This document shows, piece by piece, positions 1-11,717 of a stretch of 64,000 nucleotides of DNA; the stretch's first letter is position 1, and every line of letters begins with the position of its first letter. Made by a program: the position numbers and the translations under genes. The stretch covers positions 157,926,580 through 157,990,579 of the forward strand of contig NC_080670.1 of assembly GCF_030247195.1 (NCBI RefSeq). Reading direction: 5' to 3'. The notes below the pieces were generated by a model. That model did not search any database and was not told where the DNA came from. It saw only the letters and a program-made list of their open reading frames with translations. This stretch comes from Topomyia yanbarensis. Its lineage: Eukaryota; Arthropoda; Insecta; Diptera; Culicidae.

Positions 1-649
1 GGCTTTGTAAACAATGATGCTGTCAATTTCGCCCGTACACACTACCTTAGAAATGCAGAGGCGTAATCCGCCTGGCGGCTTGTTTACAGTTGAAAGTCAG
101 ATCCGCCTTTTTGTTTTTTATTGATTTTCATGAAGTGTGAAACATTTATAAATGAGTTTTTATATTTATTATGAAGTATTTTTACTCCTCTTTAAGATAT
201 TACTCAAATCGCCGTTTGTGTACATTTGTTAGTTTCGCCCATTTGTCGGTTCACGATCGATATAATGTATTCCAAAGAACTTGCAATATGGAAGGTTTCC
301 ATGAAATTAAGCAGTGGGTTATAGTGATCCATTCCGATGCGAAACTTGATCTACTATTTTAATGAAAATTTCAGCAGATCATCAGCGTGAATATCAAGAG
401 TAGAGCTAATATCGTGGTACTACCATTAACATTACGAATCCTTTCTGGTCGATGATCGCACATATTTCGAAAAGCCAATGCACCCTACTGTGATTTTTTC
501 ATACAAGAGCCTTTTGGAAATATATGATTAGATCTTAATTTGTGACAAATAATGTCAACTTATTGACGAAAATCCTAAGAAAGTATAAACAACAACATTA
601 CTAAATATGGAGGTGGCGAAATACTATATCCGACGGACTCGGTCTTATG
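1..649. other. AT-rich spacer, nothing recognised
   Basis: No coding frame or repeat that I recognise is visible here. The only long-range match is at the right edge, where the terminal repeat of the next element begins. Confidence 0.5.
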
Positions 650-1791
650 CAGCCCGGGGACAACTTGACAGATAGTGCTTGTTTCATATATGTACCACCG
701 ATTTGATGGTGGCGCTAGTATGTCTTTTCTGTACGACTACCACGAACAACGACACGAAAAAGTTTCAAGAGAAAAGCGTGTTTCGTTACGTGTGTTATGA
801 ACGCCGTCAATGCGGCTAGAACAACATTTAGAAAAAGCGTATTCCAAAATTTGGATAAAGAAAAATATTATTAGAGAATAAATTTATCCCTGATTGGAAA
901 CCGTCAGCAAAGTTACATAAATCTTATTATAGATTTAGCTGGAAGGTGTTGTTTTTTCCTTCCTAAAAATGTTTTGGTTTTCTTGTTGTGTGAAGTTTGT
1001 AATCGGTAAATCATTGGTGTTATAAATGAAATATAAATAAAAAACTTTTTGGCCAATGAAAGTAAATCACCAAGCTTAACAATTCGTGAACCTGCGACAT
1101 CTTGTTTCAAGTTCATTAAAAACGTCAAGAATTCTAGCATTTTGATTGGGAGAATAAACAATATATGTAGGATTTTCTACACATTTAGCAAAATTGGTTT
1201 TGAATAAAATTTGTGAGCTTTTATCAGAATTCTGGCATCAAACCAGTAGTGCTCGGTTTCAGCAAGAATGCTGCCAGGAATGCACAATTTTGTTCGACTT
1301 CGGCCAGAGTTTTGTTCGACTTTTTCAATAATTCTGTCCGGAAGATGTTGCGATGGTTTTGGTATGGATCCCTTCAGAATTATTCTGGCATTTTCCTCGG
1401 CTCTACCGGAGGATTTCATGCCTTAGGAGATGTTGATTAGTTTCGGAAGATTTTCGGAAATTCCAATATAAGTGGTAGTGGCTTGATTTTGAAAGTCATC
1501 TTCTTGTATTTCCGAAAATCGATTTATTTTCTTTCGGATTTTTTTAAATTCCAAATGGAATCTATGTTTCTGTTTAAGTATGGGGGAATGAGGACAGTTT
1601 CTAATGTGAAAAGCAAAATAAATTTGATGAAAGAAATGCTTAAATTGATTGTTTTTTAGATATGGAAAATAGTAAATAGGATGCGCCTTTTTCAAATTTT
1701 GCTCCATTCGGGCCGCCATGACATCACCAAATCACCACAAAATTTGCTTATGAGTTCAATATATGGGAGCTGTCATGTTGTCCCCGGGCTG
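650..1791. mobile_element. hAT-like non-autonomous DNA element with 22-bp TIRs
   Basis: The left end (650-671) starts CAGCCCGGGGACAAC and the right end (1770-1791) is its inverted copy, with one mismatch over 22 bp. The flanking 8-mers are GTCTTATG (642-649) and GTCTTACC (1792-1799), identical at six of eight positions, which fits an aged 8-bp target duplication. The interior has no transposase frame that I recognise. The 8-bp duplication and CA-initial ends fit hAT or a related superfamily; that assignment is inference. The element sits beside the 3' side of the BEL/Pao relic and may have inserted into it. Confidence 0.6.
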
Positions 1792-2030
1792 GTCTTACCT
1801 TTAGGCCGTTCCTTGAATGCACAGTCGAATTACCTGTCGTCCAATGTAGCGAACGGCGACAGTTGTAATTCCCTATCCGGATTCTGGGAATTGTTCTATG
1901 CTGCATTCTAGCCGCAAATCCTTTAGACTTCTTTCACGCAAGTCCGAAATATTCAACATAATTTGTCTTATCTTCCTTTAGACACAACTTTTAGCTTTGT
2001 TTTTGTTTTGCTTCTTCTTTACCCTTTTCC

Positions 2031-2610
2031 TCACCTGACGTCTTTTTGTCGAAACTTTTCATCTTTGCGAGTGTTACTTGACGTCGGTACGGCAGTGTTA
2101 CCGACTACCGAAATTGTTTGCCTAGCGGTGTCAATATATCCCAGCTCGTAACATCCGGTAGTTTCTCCGGGAGTCCCGGAATTACCGTCCTGAACCTCCA
2201 ACTCCGCGTCTATGCACCTTTCCATCAGTATTTCTCACATCCGCTTGGCGAATCCTTCCATCCGCTCCTTTGACTATTTCTTGTATTCTTCCTCGCATCC
2301 TATCAACCACGAACACCAGGTCTCCAACTTGCAACAGCATTCGGTCCTCTATTAACTTTGGCCGATGATTCAGAGTTGGTAGATAGTCCTTTGACCAGTG
2401 TTCCCATAATTTGCTGGCCAGACACAGTGACCGCTTGTCATGATTTCGTAGAGCTTCTGCGAGGTCCACAGAATCTTCCATTCGCATGTCTGTCCTAGTA
2501 GTTAAAGGTAATGGCTTCAAAGATCGAATGTTACTGATATCCTCAGCTTCGGCTAATGTGGTTGACAGTATTGTGTCCGTTAGTTTTCGTCCGTCATATA
2601 GCACACGCAA
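2031..2610 (-). pseudogene. BEL/Pao integrase C-terminal domain (DUF5641-like)
   Basis: A 142-codon frame (2182-2610) contains LWEHWSKDYLPTLNHRPK, followed by GDLVFVVDRMRGRIQEIVKG and GRIRQADVRNTDGK. This is the hallmark of the DUF5641 domain at the end of BEL/Pao integrases. A shifted frame (2031-2225) supplies the last residues. The domain follows the catalytic core and probably contacts DNA. A comparable domain from another BEL element lies at the right edge of the window, also on the minus strand. Confidence 0.85.
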
Positions 2611-2619
2611 CCTCCACAG

Positions 2620-4119
2620 GACCTAAGTAATGCACTGAAGGGACACAAAATGAGAGGTGAAGCGTTGAATTGACAGTGGTGCTATCATCGGAATACGAGC
2701 AATACAGCGATTCACGTTGCACCACACACATTCTTTCGTCCTGGAAATAAAGGATCAGCTTTTTCGTTATCTCGTGCTTCCTGGACAGAATTATCGGATA
2801 CTTTTTGTCGAATGGGATAGACTCATTCTTTTTCAGCCTGCCTCATACTCCAGTACGCCCTCTGAATCCAGCACTGGCAACAACTTGTAAAGGTAATCAG
2901 ATTTTTCAATTTGCTCAATTTGCAAACCTGGTTTGTGCTGCAGGTGTTTCGTCAATGCGCTCATCTCGTCCGGAAAATTATCATACAGCACCTGCTTCCA
3001 CAGCATAGTTTCGGTCCCTCTAAGTTCCTCCTGCTGAAGTGACTTCAGAACAGTCGTGTGGTCAGCCTTGATGTGTTTGTGTTGGATCTTTGTGACCTTG
3101 GATGTAACGACTGCTAATCCGGCTGTCTTACGCTACCAGTTAGCAATGAAGCGCACTGCCGTTGCAGTCACTCTAATCAGCTTTATCTATCGAGAAACAG
3201 CTACAGCATCGACAACTGCGTGACATAGCACGACTCCTCGCACTTCTTCGTTTGTCTCATCTATGGCCACTGATCGTGCGATTGATACAGAAAATACGAA
3301 CCATTCTTCCATTTCGCATAGTTCTGTAACGGTGGATCACGACCCCATTAGATGAACACATCTGTAGCATTTTGTTTCGATGGCACCCAGTACCAGTCCA
3401 CTAAGCTCGCTAAATCCAGAATCTTCTCCACTCTGAATGCGACGAACCGGTAGTACTTATACGTATCGGAATGCAACTAGGAAACCATTGTTCGCGAATC
3501 GGCCCAGAGAATGGTGTGCATTGAACTGCAAATTTTTTGATGATAGAATCGTGTGATTCATTCCAAGGACCGCAACAAATCAGCTTCAACCGAGGGATTG
3601 ATTGGAGTCACCTTTGTGCGGGACATGCCCAGGCTACACTGTACCGCTTCGTTCACAGCGGCACGTAGATAGCATCGCGGGATTCGCAATGCTTCTACCT
3701 GCGGCAACACGTCCATCGCTTCCACTTGAACCAAACCTTGTCGTCGATCAGTTGGGCCCATCCACAATCATTTTGCCACGAGTGTTGTGAATAATTATTT
3801 TGCCATGAATCGTGAAGGGAGATAACAAACCCAGCGAATCATATCGTAATCCCATCACGTAACTCAAAACAATCCGTTTCGTCGGTCGCTCGCTTTGATA
3901 TCCTTACGGTGTTTATGGTGACCGCAAATACATTCCGATCCGGATCCTAGAATACATCAAGTACACGCTCACTGCATGACTATTTATCTTGGTTAGAGAG
4001 TATCGGCCCCATGGGTCTCTTCTCTCCCAAAGCCGACAGAAAGTCAGGGGAGTTCGACACCCAATTGTGAATCTCAAACTCGACTTGTTTGTAAATGTGA
4101 CTCATCAGCTTTGCGCGTT
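2620..4119 (-). pseudogene. BEL/Pao RNase H and integrase core (heavily broken)
   Basis: No long frame survives here. A 69-codon segment (3558-3767) and scattered short frames on the minus strand keep the position expected for the RT connection, RNase H and integrase core, but I could not place catalytic residues with confidence. The call rests mainly on lying between a clear RT and a clear integrase C-terminus on the same strand. Confidence 0.4.
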
Positions 4120-4829
4120 CTACAGTTTCTTCGACAGTGTCAACACTGTCAAAGTAGTCAGCGACACAATGCCGATTGATAATTGCCCCCGCAGCTTCCG
4201 GATATTAATGTACTGCACAGACACAGAAAAGCGCGTTGACCCAAACGTGGCAACGCCCATCACATACACTTTCGGTGACTCACTACTGTTATCCCGGAAG
4301 AGGAAGCCTTGTGCTTGCTTGCCTGCGGGAATAATCTCCAGCAGGTGATACATTTCTCGAATGTCCCTACCAAAGGCAATTCTTCGTTCACGGAAACCAA
4401 TGATCAGCGACATCGATGGCATGAGTTCCTTCAACAACATTGAATTCAGTGTAACTCCTTGCACGGTTGCAGCTACGTCTCAGACTATTCGAACCTTTTT
4501 GGGTTTCTTCGGGTTCAACATAAAGTTGAGAGGAAGATACCACACATTGTCCCGTTCGGTCCCAACTAACTTTGATTCGGTGGTTAGATAATAGATCCTT
4601 TCTCTTGGTAATTCTTTATCTGATCTCGTAAGTTTTGGTACAATTCTTTCCAACTGCTTCGTCCGCTTGAGAGCCATGGAATAGCTATTCGAAAAATGTA
4701 CGTCGTCCATTTCCCAAAGAAGTCTAGTCTCAAAGCGACTACCCACACGTTTCGTGGCTCACTCTGATATCGAACGAGCCCGTTTGCCTCGACTAATTCC
4801 TGCTGCAGACTCTCTACCGATTCATCCAA
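4120..4829 (-). pseudogene. BEL/Pao reverse transcriptase region (fragments)
   Basis: Several short minus-strand frames make up a broken RT. One includes FRERRIAFGRDIREMYHLL, then an AQGFLFRD segment and a PKVYVMGVATFGSTRFS segment, in the order of the fingers and palm of Pao-type RTs. The active-site box, normally YVDD, reads CVAD at about 4145-4175, so tyrosine is replaced by cysteine and the first catalytic aspartate by alanine. The DSVDTVEE continuation is well kept. Upstream frames (4480-4829) hold the region before the RT core. The protein would copy element RNA into DNA in an intact element. Confidence 0.7.
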
Positions 4830-5248
4830 TGAATCTTTAGAAAACCATGAATTTCTTCATTAGATACCTCATGATGGTACCCCAAATAGCTTCCTGACAG
4901 AGCAGAATATGCCTGTTGATGTATTAAATAAAATAAATAAATAAAGAATCTGTTTGCCTCGGTCCGCAGATTGTCCATCCAAGTTTGCAGCGAACCACGA
5001 TCGGATCGATTGTGGTGCCGACCTTCGCTTCTATCGGGGCAAATGAATGAATATTGTTGATTAATATTTCCGGGCGGCCATCATATGACGCGATTGGCAG
5101 GCCTCGTATGTGCTCGTATTTCGCCGACAACTCGTCGGTATTCAGCGTTTGATGAGGTAACAGCATTCTCTCGACCGTACGAACAGTTTGAAGCGAAAGC
5201 TGGTCAGGGCTTGTCCCACCGACCACCAAAGACCATAGGTTCATCCGC

Positions 5249-5575
5249 CTATTGCTTTTCTCCACACGGGTTGATGGTGAGTTTCTCCTGCATGCCTACA
5301 AGTCTCAAACGATTTGCCAGCTTATTCTCGATCGAAGTGACTGATGCATACTTATCCAGAATAGCAAGTACTATCACTGATCTTGCTCTGCAATGTACCT
5401 GCTCCGGAACCATTCGGAACAGAACCGTGGGGCTCGAGAGAATGTGCGAGTTCATGCCGAACACGCTTGTGACAGGATGAACTAAAGAATTGTGTAGCAC
5501 CCTACAGTCACCCACACTGCAACAAATCTTAAAACGGCACTGACCACCGTCCTTGAAGTCTTGGAAGATTCGCAA
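5249..5575 (-). pseudogene. BEL/Pao nucleocapsid-to-protease region (fragment)
   Basis: This 108-codon frame opens with a cysteine-rich part (CRFKICCSVGDCRVLHNSLVHP region) resembling degraded zinc knuckles. It continues into an aspartyl-protease-like segment, in which a strand-rich RARSVIVLAILDKYASVTS stretch occupies the place where BEL proteases have an LDxGSSVT catalytic loop. The catalytic aspartate is present, but the glycine and serine after it are replaced by KYA, so activity is not expected. The following frame (4924-5265) carries the usual downstream linker, including a KLGWTICGP motif. Confidence 0.6.
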
Positions 5576-5822
5576 ACAATGGCCTGTTCGATGACATATC
5601 TTGCACGACTTTTTCTGCGTCCAACTGGACCCATTAATGTTGGAATACTCTACCTCCGAGCGGCTGTATAGTGCTGCTTTCTCCTTCGGTTTGCTTCTTC
5701 TACTTGTACCTACCGCAAACCTTGCATCCGGTTTCTACTTGAAAGTGACATTCGTCTCGCAAGAATCTGCCACGATTCTCGAAAAACAAATCGGTAAACG
5801 TTCGAAGCATAACTGGATTCTT

Positions 5823-6242
5823 CTACCGTTTATATGGCACCCATTGACGCTTTTCCCCGTCCGGAAGTTTGCTGTCCAAGTCTTGGATGAGAATCGGAGT
5901 CACCAAGTAAAGCCTGCGATCCGCTGCTTCCAAGTGTTCGCACAGCTCTTCGACCGCCTTACCGAACGGTATGAAACTGGCTAGCTTTTTAACTTTTGTC
6001 GGCTGGAGCCGGCGTACCTTTTCAATGTGGCTTTGCAGCAACTGTTCTGGGCGTCCATAAAGCTGGCGGAGCTTTCTAATTGACTTTGAAAGAAGAACCT
6101 GGTTTTCTCGAGAAAATTCGAAGCTTCTTTGCAAGTCCATTACTCGCAGCCAGTTGAGCTCTGCTTGATCCAGCACGCTGTTGCTCCACCACGTAGTGAG
6201 TCGTATCGACGATCGGTTTCTGGTTTCTTGCGCCGCTTTCAT
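5823..6242 (-). pseudogene. BEL/Pao Gag body (fragment)
   Basis: A 139-codon open segment lies on the minus strand between the PHD-like start and the protease region. It holds the Gag-type stretch KAVEELCEHLEAADRRLYLV, followed by a run on an aspartate-rich loop and a terminal PDGEKRQWVPYKR-like motif typical of mosquito BEL Gags, whose role is particle assembly around element RNA. Its upstream neighbour frame (6076-6369) carries the preceding Gag residues with a shift. It was identified by pattern recognition and position only. Confidence 0.6.
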
Positions 6243-6853
6243 CGGTGCTGTTGTCGTCGCTGTATGTACTCTTTAACCGGTTTTCTTCGTCGATGGTTCC
6301 TTTGGAGTTTCGAGCAAACATCTTAAGCAAGATTAATTCTGTCAATTTGCCGAGCGCCGGATGACACAACGAGGTACCTTTCCCGCCGGATGACGCAACG
6401 GGATACCTTTCCCGTGGGACACTCCGGAAAAAAAACCCTCTTGGGGTTCAGCGACCGATTTTCTCTTCTGTCCGCTGTTAACCAGAAGTGCGTCCTTCAA
6501 CTGTTCTTCTACGATGGACATCCTGTTGGATCTCTTCCATCTTCTTTATGCGGCAAAGATGTTCCTTCTTCTCCTGCAGTTCTCTTTGATGTTGTTCACG
6601 AAGCTCTCGGTCCTTCTGCCGTTCCTTTTCTCACGTCTGCCGGTTTATACGCATTCTTCTTTCCTTCAACGCGTTATTCATTTCTATTTCTTTTTCCGCC
6701 ACAAACATTTCTCCTCCAAATGCCTCTTCTCTGCTTCCATTGCTTTTATTTTTGCAGCGATTGACAGAGGCAAGGTCGGAGGTTGACGCTCGATCGATTC
6801 GAATCCTTCGTATTCTTCTTCGTACGGGTTGCCTTTTTCTGCTTCTGGTACGA

Positions 6854-7048
6854 TTAGAAAACTGCTTGGCAGCCATGTTTGGAACAGAACCATTTCTTGT
6901 CCTTTTTTCTCGCTGCTGTAACTTCCACGCAACGGGAGTGATACCAGCACGCACAGCTGTCACAGGCAATCAACTCCTCGATCTGCGTTGATATATTCCC
7001 GCAAACCCCACACGAAATCATAGTGAAATCCAAGTTAGATTCGTTCAT
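6854..7048 (-). pseudogene. BEL/Pao Gag N-terminus with PHD-like zinc finger (fragment)
   Basis: This 64-codon frame starts at an ATG at 7048. It carries an ordered cysteine/histidine set: CGVCGN, then CDSCACWYHSRC, then WFCSKHGC. That is the C4-H-C3-like layout of a PHD finger. Mosquito BEL/Pao Gags often begin with such a domain, and its role in the element is not established. The frame stops just after the finger, and the charged, lysine- and arginine-rich Gag continuation is found in other frames between about 6850 and 6600. It is the first open segment of the BEL relic, so its start probably matches the original Gag start. Confidence 0.75.
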
Positions 7049-7060
7049 CGTGGTTGAGGT

Positions 7061-8814
7061 TATCCGAAATTTCGTTATTTGATTGGTTTGATAGGGTTAT
7101 ATAATCATCAGATTGGCTATAAATCCATATCAATATCATTGTTTGAGTAAATCGAAAATTCGAATTCTCATTGTCACTGATCGTTCTGGTTCGAATTGAT
7201 AGACTCCTTATTTTTTCTAAACTTTTTGACAGACTATGTTTGTGAATTTCCGACTATTACAATATCTAAATAAGATGGACTATTGTCGACTGTCCGACGA
7301 TTTGGCCATTGAGTTTGGCCTTTTTCAAGGGAACTAAGCTGTTGTTCTTCGCCTGAGCATCATGTGTCAATGATGGCTGGGTCTAGAGTCATAAATTGTT
7401 TGTGCCAGGAACTTAACTGTTTCGAATTTTAAAGTTAAGCATTAGCAATGATGATGAAAGTTCACGTCTTAACAGCGCAAGACTACTAATCTGAACGGGG
7501 CGATAAGTATAAGTCAGCTAGAATTTTTTGTCATATTGCACCCCCATTTATAGTAACCCTGTCGTTCTTGTGTTTATCGAATGAGATTTCCGATGCTCCA
7601 GGAGTCAACGAGACGTGACAGTCGTCTGTATACTGAACGGAATGAGATTCACTATCGCACGAAGTTCAGCACTATACATTGCAAATATAGTTCCTTCAAG
7701 ACTTATTATTTTCCTAGTAGCGAGTTAGTTAACATGAGAGTAGATCAAACTCTGCAACGCATTCCGCACATACGTTGCAATTCTTGTATCCCCACACAAC
7801 TTCTCAATAGATGCACCGATGCACACATCACAAAAGAGCAAACATACATTCATAAACACCTATTAATAACGACGAGCAGCTGTGAACCTGGAACACCGCA
7901 GGCCCAATCCGCCGCAGTTCAACAGCCACAAAAGAAAGCACACCTAATTAAGTCAGAACTTGATCGATTGATCCTCCTCTCTGCGGAATTAAAAGGGAAC
8001 AAAAAGCTTCTATCCACTATATGACCAGAAGCAGAACACAACTAAGTAGCCCGTAACTCGTAGATGAAAAGCCACCGTCTCCATTCCCACATTTATCTTT
8101 TCCCAGCCTGGTCGGTCAGCCATCCAGCGGAAAAATCTTTGCGCCCTGTTTGAAGATCTCACGACTCACACGCGTAACAAAAGAAGAGCGACCTTTCAGT
8201 GTGAGGGATGAGGCGGCCCTCCTCCTGCTTGATCATCATTATTATAATTCACAACTTAACAAATGAGATCAGGACGCCCCTCCCCATTTCCACTGGTGTA
8301 GTGTCTGCTGATGTTGGGTAACTGGGCAGCAGCAGCGTATCGACGAAGTAGTCCCCGATGGGCTCGGAGTTCCGAAGTCATTATCAGGTTTGCTGCCTCA
8401 TCGTGCATCGCAGAAGAAAGATGAACAAAATATAAAACTGCCGCTGCTGTGCAAAAGATTGTGCAGAACAGAAGCCTGATGGGAAAATCATCATCATCAT
8501 CGTCGTCGTCGTCGCCTTCGTTGAACAGAAAGAGATAGTGATTTCACAGATGCATCCGTTGCTGTTGGTTTTTTTTTCGTTGCAAACCAATTTAAGGATG
8601 CTGGGGGCATGAACGTTCTCAGATGACGGAGGATCTGATATTTCGATAACAGCACAAGAAAATGTACGTATGAAATGGATGTATGACAATGTGTCGCGGT
8701 TACTACACACAATATTTCAACAGAAAGTTTTCCAAAACTACAATTCCTCCAATTTCTCTCATGCGACACGGTCTATCGGAATGAGCGTGATAGATGCTAT
8801 TCCATGAATTGGTA
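7061..8814. other. Unassigned region with one 147-codon unrecognised frame
   Basis: I recognise no family here. The longest open frame (7581-8024, plus strand) starts MRFPMLQES and is rich in Thr, Gln and Lys without domain signatures. Its composition does not separate it from chance. If any unit of host DNA survives in the left third of the window, this relatively transposon-poor stretch is a candidate. Confidence 0.35.
8487..8514. repeat. ATC/GTC trinucleotide microsatellite
   Basis: Four or more ATC units run directly into four GTC units, so a single point change (A to G) separates two adjoining trinucleotide tracts. Confidence 0.85.
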
Positions 8815-8865
8815 ATTACTTTTTATTCTGATTATAGAGTTTTTGACCTTAGAGAAATTGGTTTC
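8815..8865 (-). mobile_element. SINE 3'-tail fragment
   Basis: The stretch TTATAGAGTTTTTGACCTT resembles the reverse complement of the 3' part of the SINE at 9259-9429 (TTATAGAGGTTTTAACCTT there). Only the tail is present, as expected for a 5'-truncated insertion. Confidence 0.45.
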
Positions 8866-9258
8866 GAAATTAGTCTAAATAATGTCGCAATAAATAGTGA
8901 TCCGGCCCATTAAGCAGATAAGATTAGTTTTTCTGGGCAATACTCCCACGATCGCCTGTGTGTTGAAATTGCTTTTGTTTAGAAAACAGGATACTCTCGG
9001 TAGCCGGCTGCCCAGATTTTAAAAGAACAAAAAACTAAACAAGATCTTATTTTTCAAGCGATCGTGTTCTCGAAAACTAACTGAACTACAAACTAATAAA
9101 CTATGCTTTACAGGTCGCATCGCTTGCTTGGAGCGAATCCTATTTCCTTCCAAACCACCAACTCCACGACACTTGCGCTATAATTACGGTCCCCAGCCAG
9201 GCCCGTAGCCAGGAGTTTATTTCGGGAGGGGCTTAAAAAAGTATTGTATAAAGCTTTT

Positions 9259-9429
9259 TTTTTAATTTCGATTATAGAGGTTTTAACCTTGTGGTTATTC
9301 GCCTCTTTTTGGGTAAAAAAAATTTCTTTAGAAAAATTTCTAACCCCATATGTGCGGGATTGATGAACGAACCGTGATGAGCTGCGTACAAGGCAATTGA
9401 TTTACCAACTACGCTTTACCCGCCCCTGC
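9259..9429 (-). mobile_element. tRNA-related SINE flanked by an 11-bp target duplication
   Basis: On the minus strand the element starts near 9429 and carries a tRNA-like box A region (AAAGCGTAGTTGG), a common CCTTGTACGCAGCTCA segment and a degraded box B. It ends in a CTATAATCGAAATTAAA tail with an A-run. The 11-mer ATAAAGCTTTT occurs at 9248-9258 and again at 9430-9440, directly flanking it, as expected for LINE-machinery insertion. The same head occurs at 24800-24942, where box A and box B are clearer. The family resembles the abundant tRNA-derived SINEs of Aedes. It would be transcribed by RNA polymerase III if intact and encodes no protein. Confidence 0.8.
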
Positions 9430-9955
9430 ATAAAGCTTTTAGTTCTAATTACTTCATATTGTCACTAGAAACAAAAACGAAAAGCCAAATCTAAGACAAT
9501 CCATGTTCTTTGTCACAAGAAAGACTGTAGTACATTATTGATGTTAAATTTGATTTTTATTATTTATTTTTATTTACAAATTACAATTTACTCTCGTTGC
9601 AACAATGGATATTCTAGAGTTCTCAGTATTTATGCGCTAACCGAATATGACAATCCTTGACGGTGCTGGAAAACGCAAGGTGTTCTAAGCTACACGTTTA
9701 AAAGGTGTAGAAGACGCTAAATCGAAATGAGTAGAAAAATATCCATAAAATGTTCGATCGAAGAGAATGTCGAAATTTGCACAAAATCTTCTGATTTAGC
9801 AAACGAATTGTAGATGGTTCAACTTCTATTTTCTTGATCTGGCGTCCTGTAACTATTACCAGTTCTAATGCATATGCATTAGATGCTAACATAATTTTTT
9901 GACATACCCCAGTTAGGAAGGAGGATCTTTGGTGATCAATAGGATCAAAATATAT

Positions 9956-11717
9956 GGGTCATTCCGCGTCTGATTTACAATCAAAATTTGAATTCCTTCC
10001 AATTTTTTTTTTCTTGCATTCATTACCTAAAATAATTGACACGTATCTTTTATTTTGGCTGAATATGATTTTTTTTTTCAAGTTATTAGTTTTTGAACTT
10101 TTGAAGTTTATAACATTGATCATTTTTCAATCACTTATAACTCGGAAACGATTCGATATATGAAAAAAATTAAATAAAAAAGTTGTGTACTCAATGAGCT
10201 TACTGAAAAAAAATGCAATTTCTTTATGAAATTTGCAATTGTTTGAAACAAATTTAATTTTTTTTTAAGTTGGACCAATTTTTTTACTTATTATTTTCTT
10301 TAAATATTAAGAATCATGTTAAAATAATTGTGCAAAAATTTGGGAGTGGATATCAAAATACTTTGCGAGATATTACAATTATAAACTTAAAACAAGGCAA
10401 TTTTACACCAAACGCCTAGTGATAGGCCTATTGTAATTGAAATATCTCGTAAAATACTTCGAATTTCTTTCTGAAATTTGTACACAATCTTCTCGATATA
10501 ATTATAAACTATTTGAAAAAGCTAAAAAGATTTTTTTGGCTCTACCCTGAAAAAAAAATTATTTGTTACTAATATTTGCATAATACATAAATTTTTTAAC
10601 AAAAACAAATATTACAAAAAAAATCCGCCGAAATCTTTCGAAAACGCAGCTTTTATTATTTAATGCTTTTTTCCAGAAATCTTATAGTTTCTCAGTTATC
10701 AGGGAATGAAAAATGTCCAATTCTATTAAATTTATAAAACTTTAAAAAATCACTATATTATTAAAAGTCGATATTTGTATGTATATGATTTATGGACTCC
10801 CAAACGGCTTAACCAATTGCCGTAAAAATTTATGCATAGTAGGAATTTGTTATGGAGCGTGTTTGTGTGCTATTGGTGGGGATTATCTGCCTACAAGATG
10901 GCGCTTCGGAACAAATTGTGTTTTCCTCCTATTTCGTTGAAAGTCGCATCAAAAAAAAAAAAAATCAAATTCAGCCTAAGTAAAAAAATCGTGTCTATAA
11001 TTTTCAGCTAAAGAATGCAAAAAGACTGGAGGGAACTAAAATTATAGTTGTAAATCGTGGAATGACTCGCATTCTGCAAATTGAAGACTTTTTTTGGGGG
11101 TATTCTAATGTTAAAAGCATATATTTTTTTAAAGTCCCCCGAAATCAAATTTATTTTGATTACATAACTATATTAAGAAGATTATGTGAAAATTTCAGAA
11201 TGGAACTCGAAGTGTTTTACGAGATATTTCAGTTATAACAGGCCTTTCACTGGGCGTTTAGTGTAAAATTGCCTTGTTTTATGTTTATAATTGTAATATC
11301 TCGCAAAGAATTCCACTGCCAAATTTTTACACAATCTTTTTAACATAATTTTAATACTTAAAGAAAATAATAAATAAAAAATTTGGTCCAACCTTAAAAA
11401 AATTCAATTTGTTTCAAGTAATTGCAAATTTCATAAGTTATATAACAAAAAAATTGTGATTTAATTTGGTAAGCTTATTTGAAAACGCCATTTTTTTTAT
11501 TTAATATTTTTTTTCATATATCGAGTCGTTTCCGAGTTAGAGATTGAAAAATCTTCAATTTTATAGACTTCAAAAGTTCAAAAGCGAATAACTTGAAAAA
11601 AATATAATATTAAGCCAAACCAAAAAATACGCGTCAATTATTTTTAGCTAAAGAATGTAAGAAAACATTTTGGAAGAAATAGAAATTTTGGTTGTAAAAC
11701 TTACGTGGAATGACTTA
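9956..11717. repeat. Long inverted repeat, two arms of about 560 bp
   Basis: The left arm (about 9956-10510) and right arm (about 11150-11717) are imperfect inverted copies over their whole length. Shared landmarks in mirrored order include the outer GTCATTCCRCGT ends, an AACTCGGAAACGAYTCGATATATGA block, an AACAAGGCAATTTTACACYAAACGCC block and a TATCTCGTAAAA block. The centre holds a third partial copy of the outer end (about 10990-11072) in right-arm orientation and the dispersed repeat at 10762-10949. No coding frame is visible. It may be a foldback or long-TIR DNA element. A transcript across it could fold into a long hairpin. Confidence 0.8.
10762..10949 (+). repeat. Dispersed repeat, copy 1
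   Basis: This segment matches 53473-53662 in inverted orientation along its full length, including TATGATTTATRGACTCCCAA, ATGGCGCTTCGGAACAAATT and TCGTTGAAAGTCGCA. An A-rich run of 14 follows the right edge. It lies between the arms of the long inverted repeat, so it is probably a later insertion. The class is unknown to me; similar modules occur in some Helitron-like elements, which is only a suggestion. Confidence 0.7.

Larger units (their letters stand above)
1800..7060 (-). mobile_element. Degenerate BEL/Pao LTR retrotransposon
   Basis: Reading on the minus strand from about 7048 down to about 2030, broken frames follow the BEL/Pao order: a PHD-like zinc finger at the Gag N-terminus, Gag body, cysteine-rich segment and aspartyl-protease-like segment, reverse transcriptase, then the integrase C-terminal domain. 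Frameshifts and stops occur throughout, and the RT active site is mutated. I could not pair two LTRs by eye, so the outer limits are approximate. The length, about 5 kb of coding relic, is close to a full gag-pol for this group. It is certainly not functional. Confidence 0.85.

Noticed and set aside
7581..8024. 147-codon plus-strand frame as a host gene
   Set aside because: No domain, no supporting signals, and composition typical of chance frames.
8487..8514. Trinucleotide tract as part of a coding repeat
   Set aside because: The surrounding frames (serine or arginine runs) have no other support.
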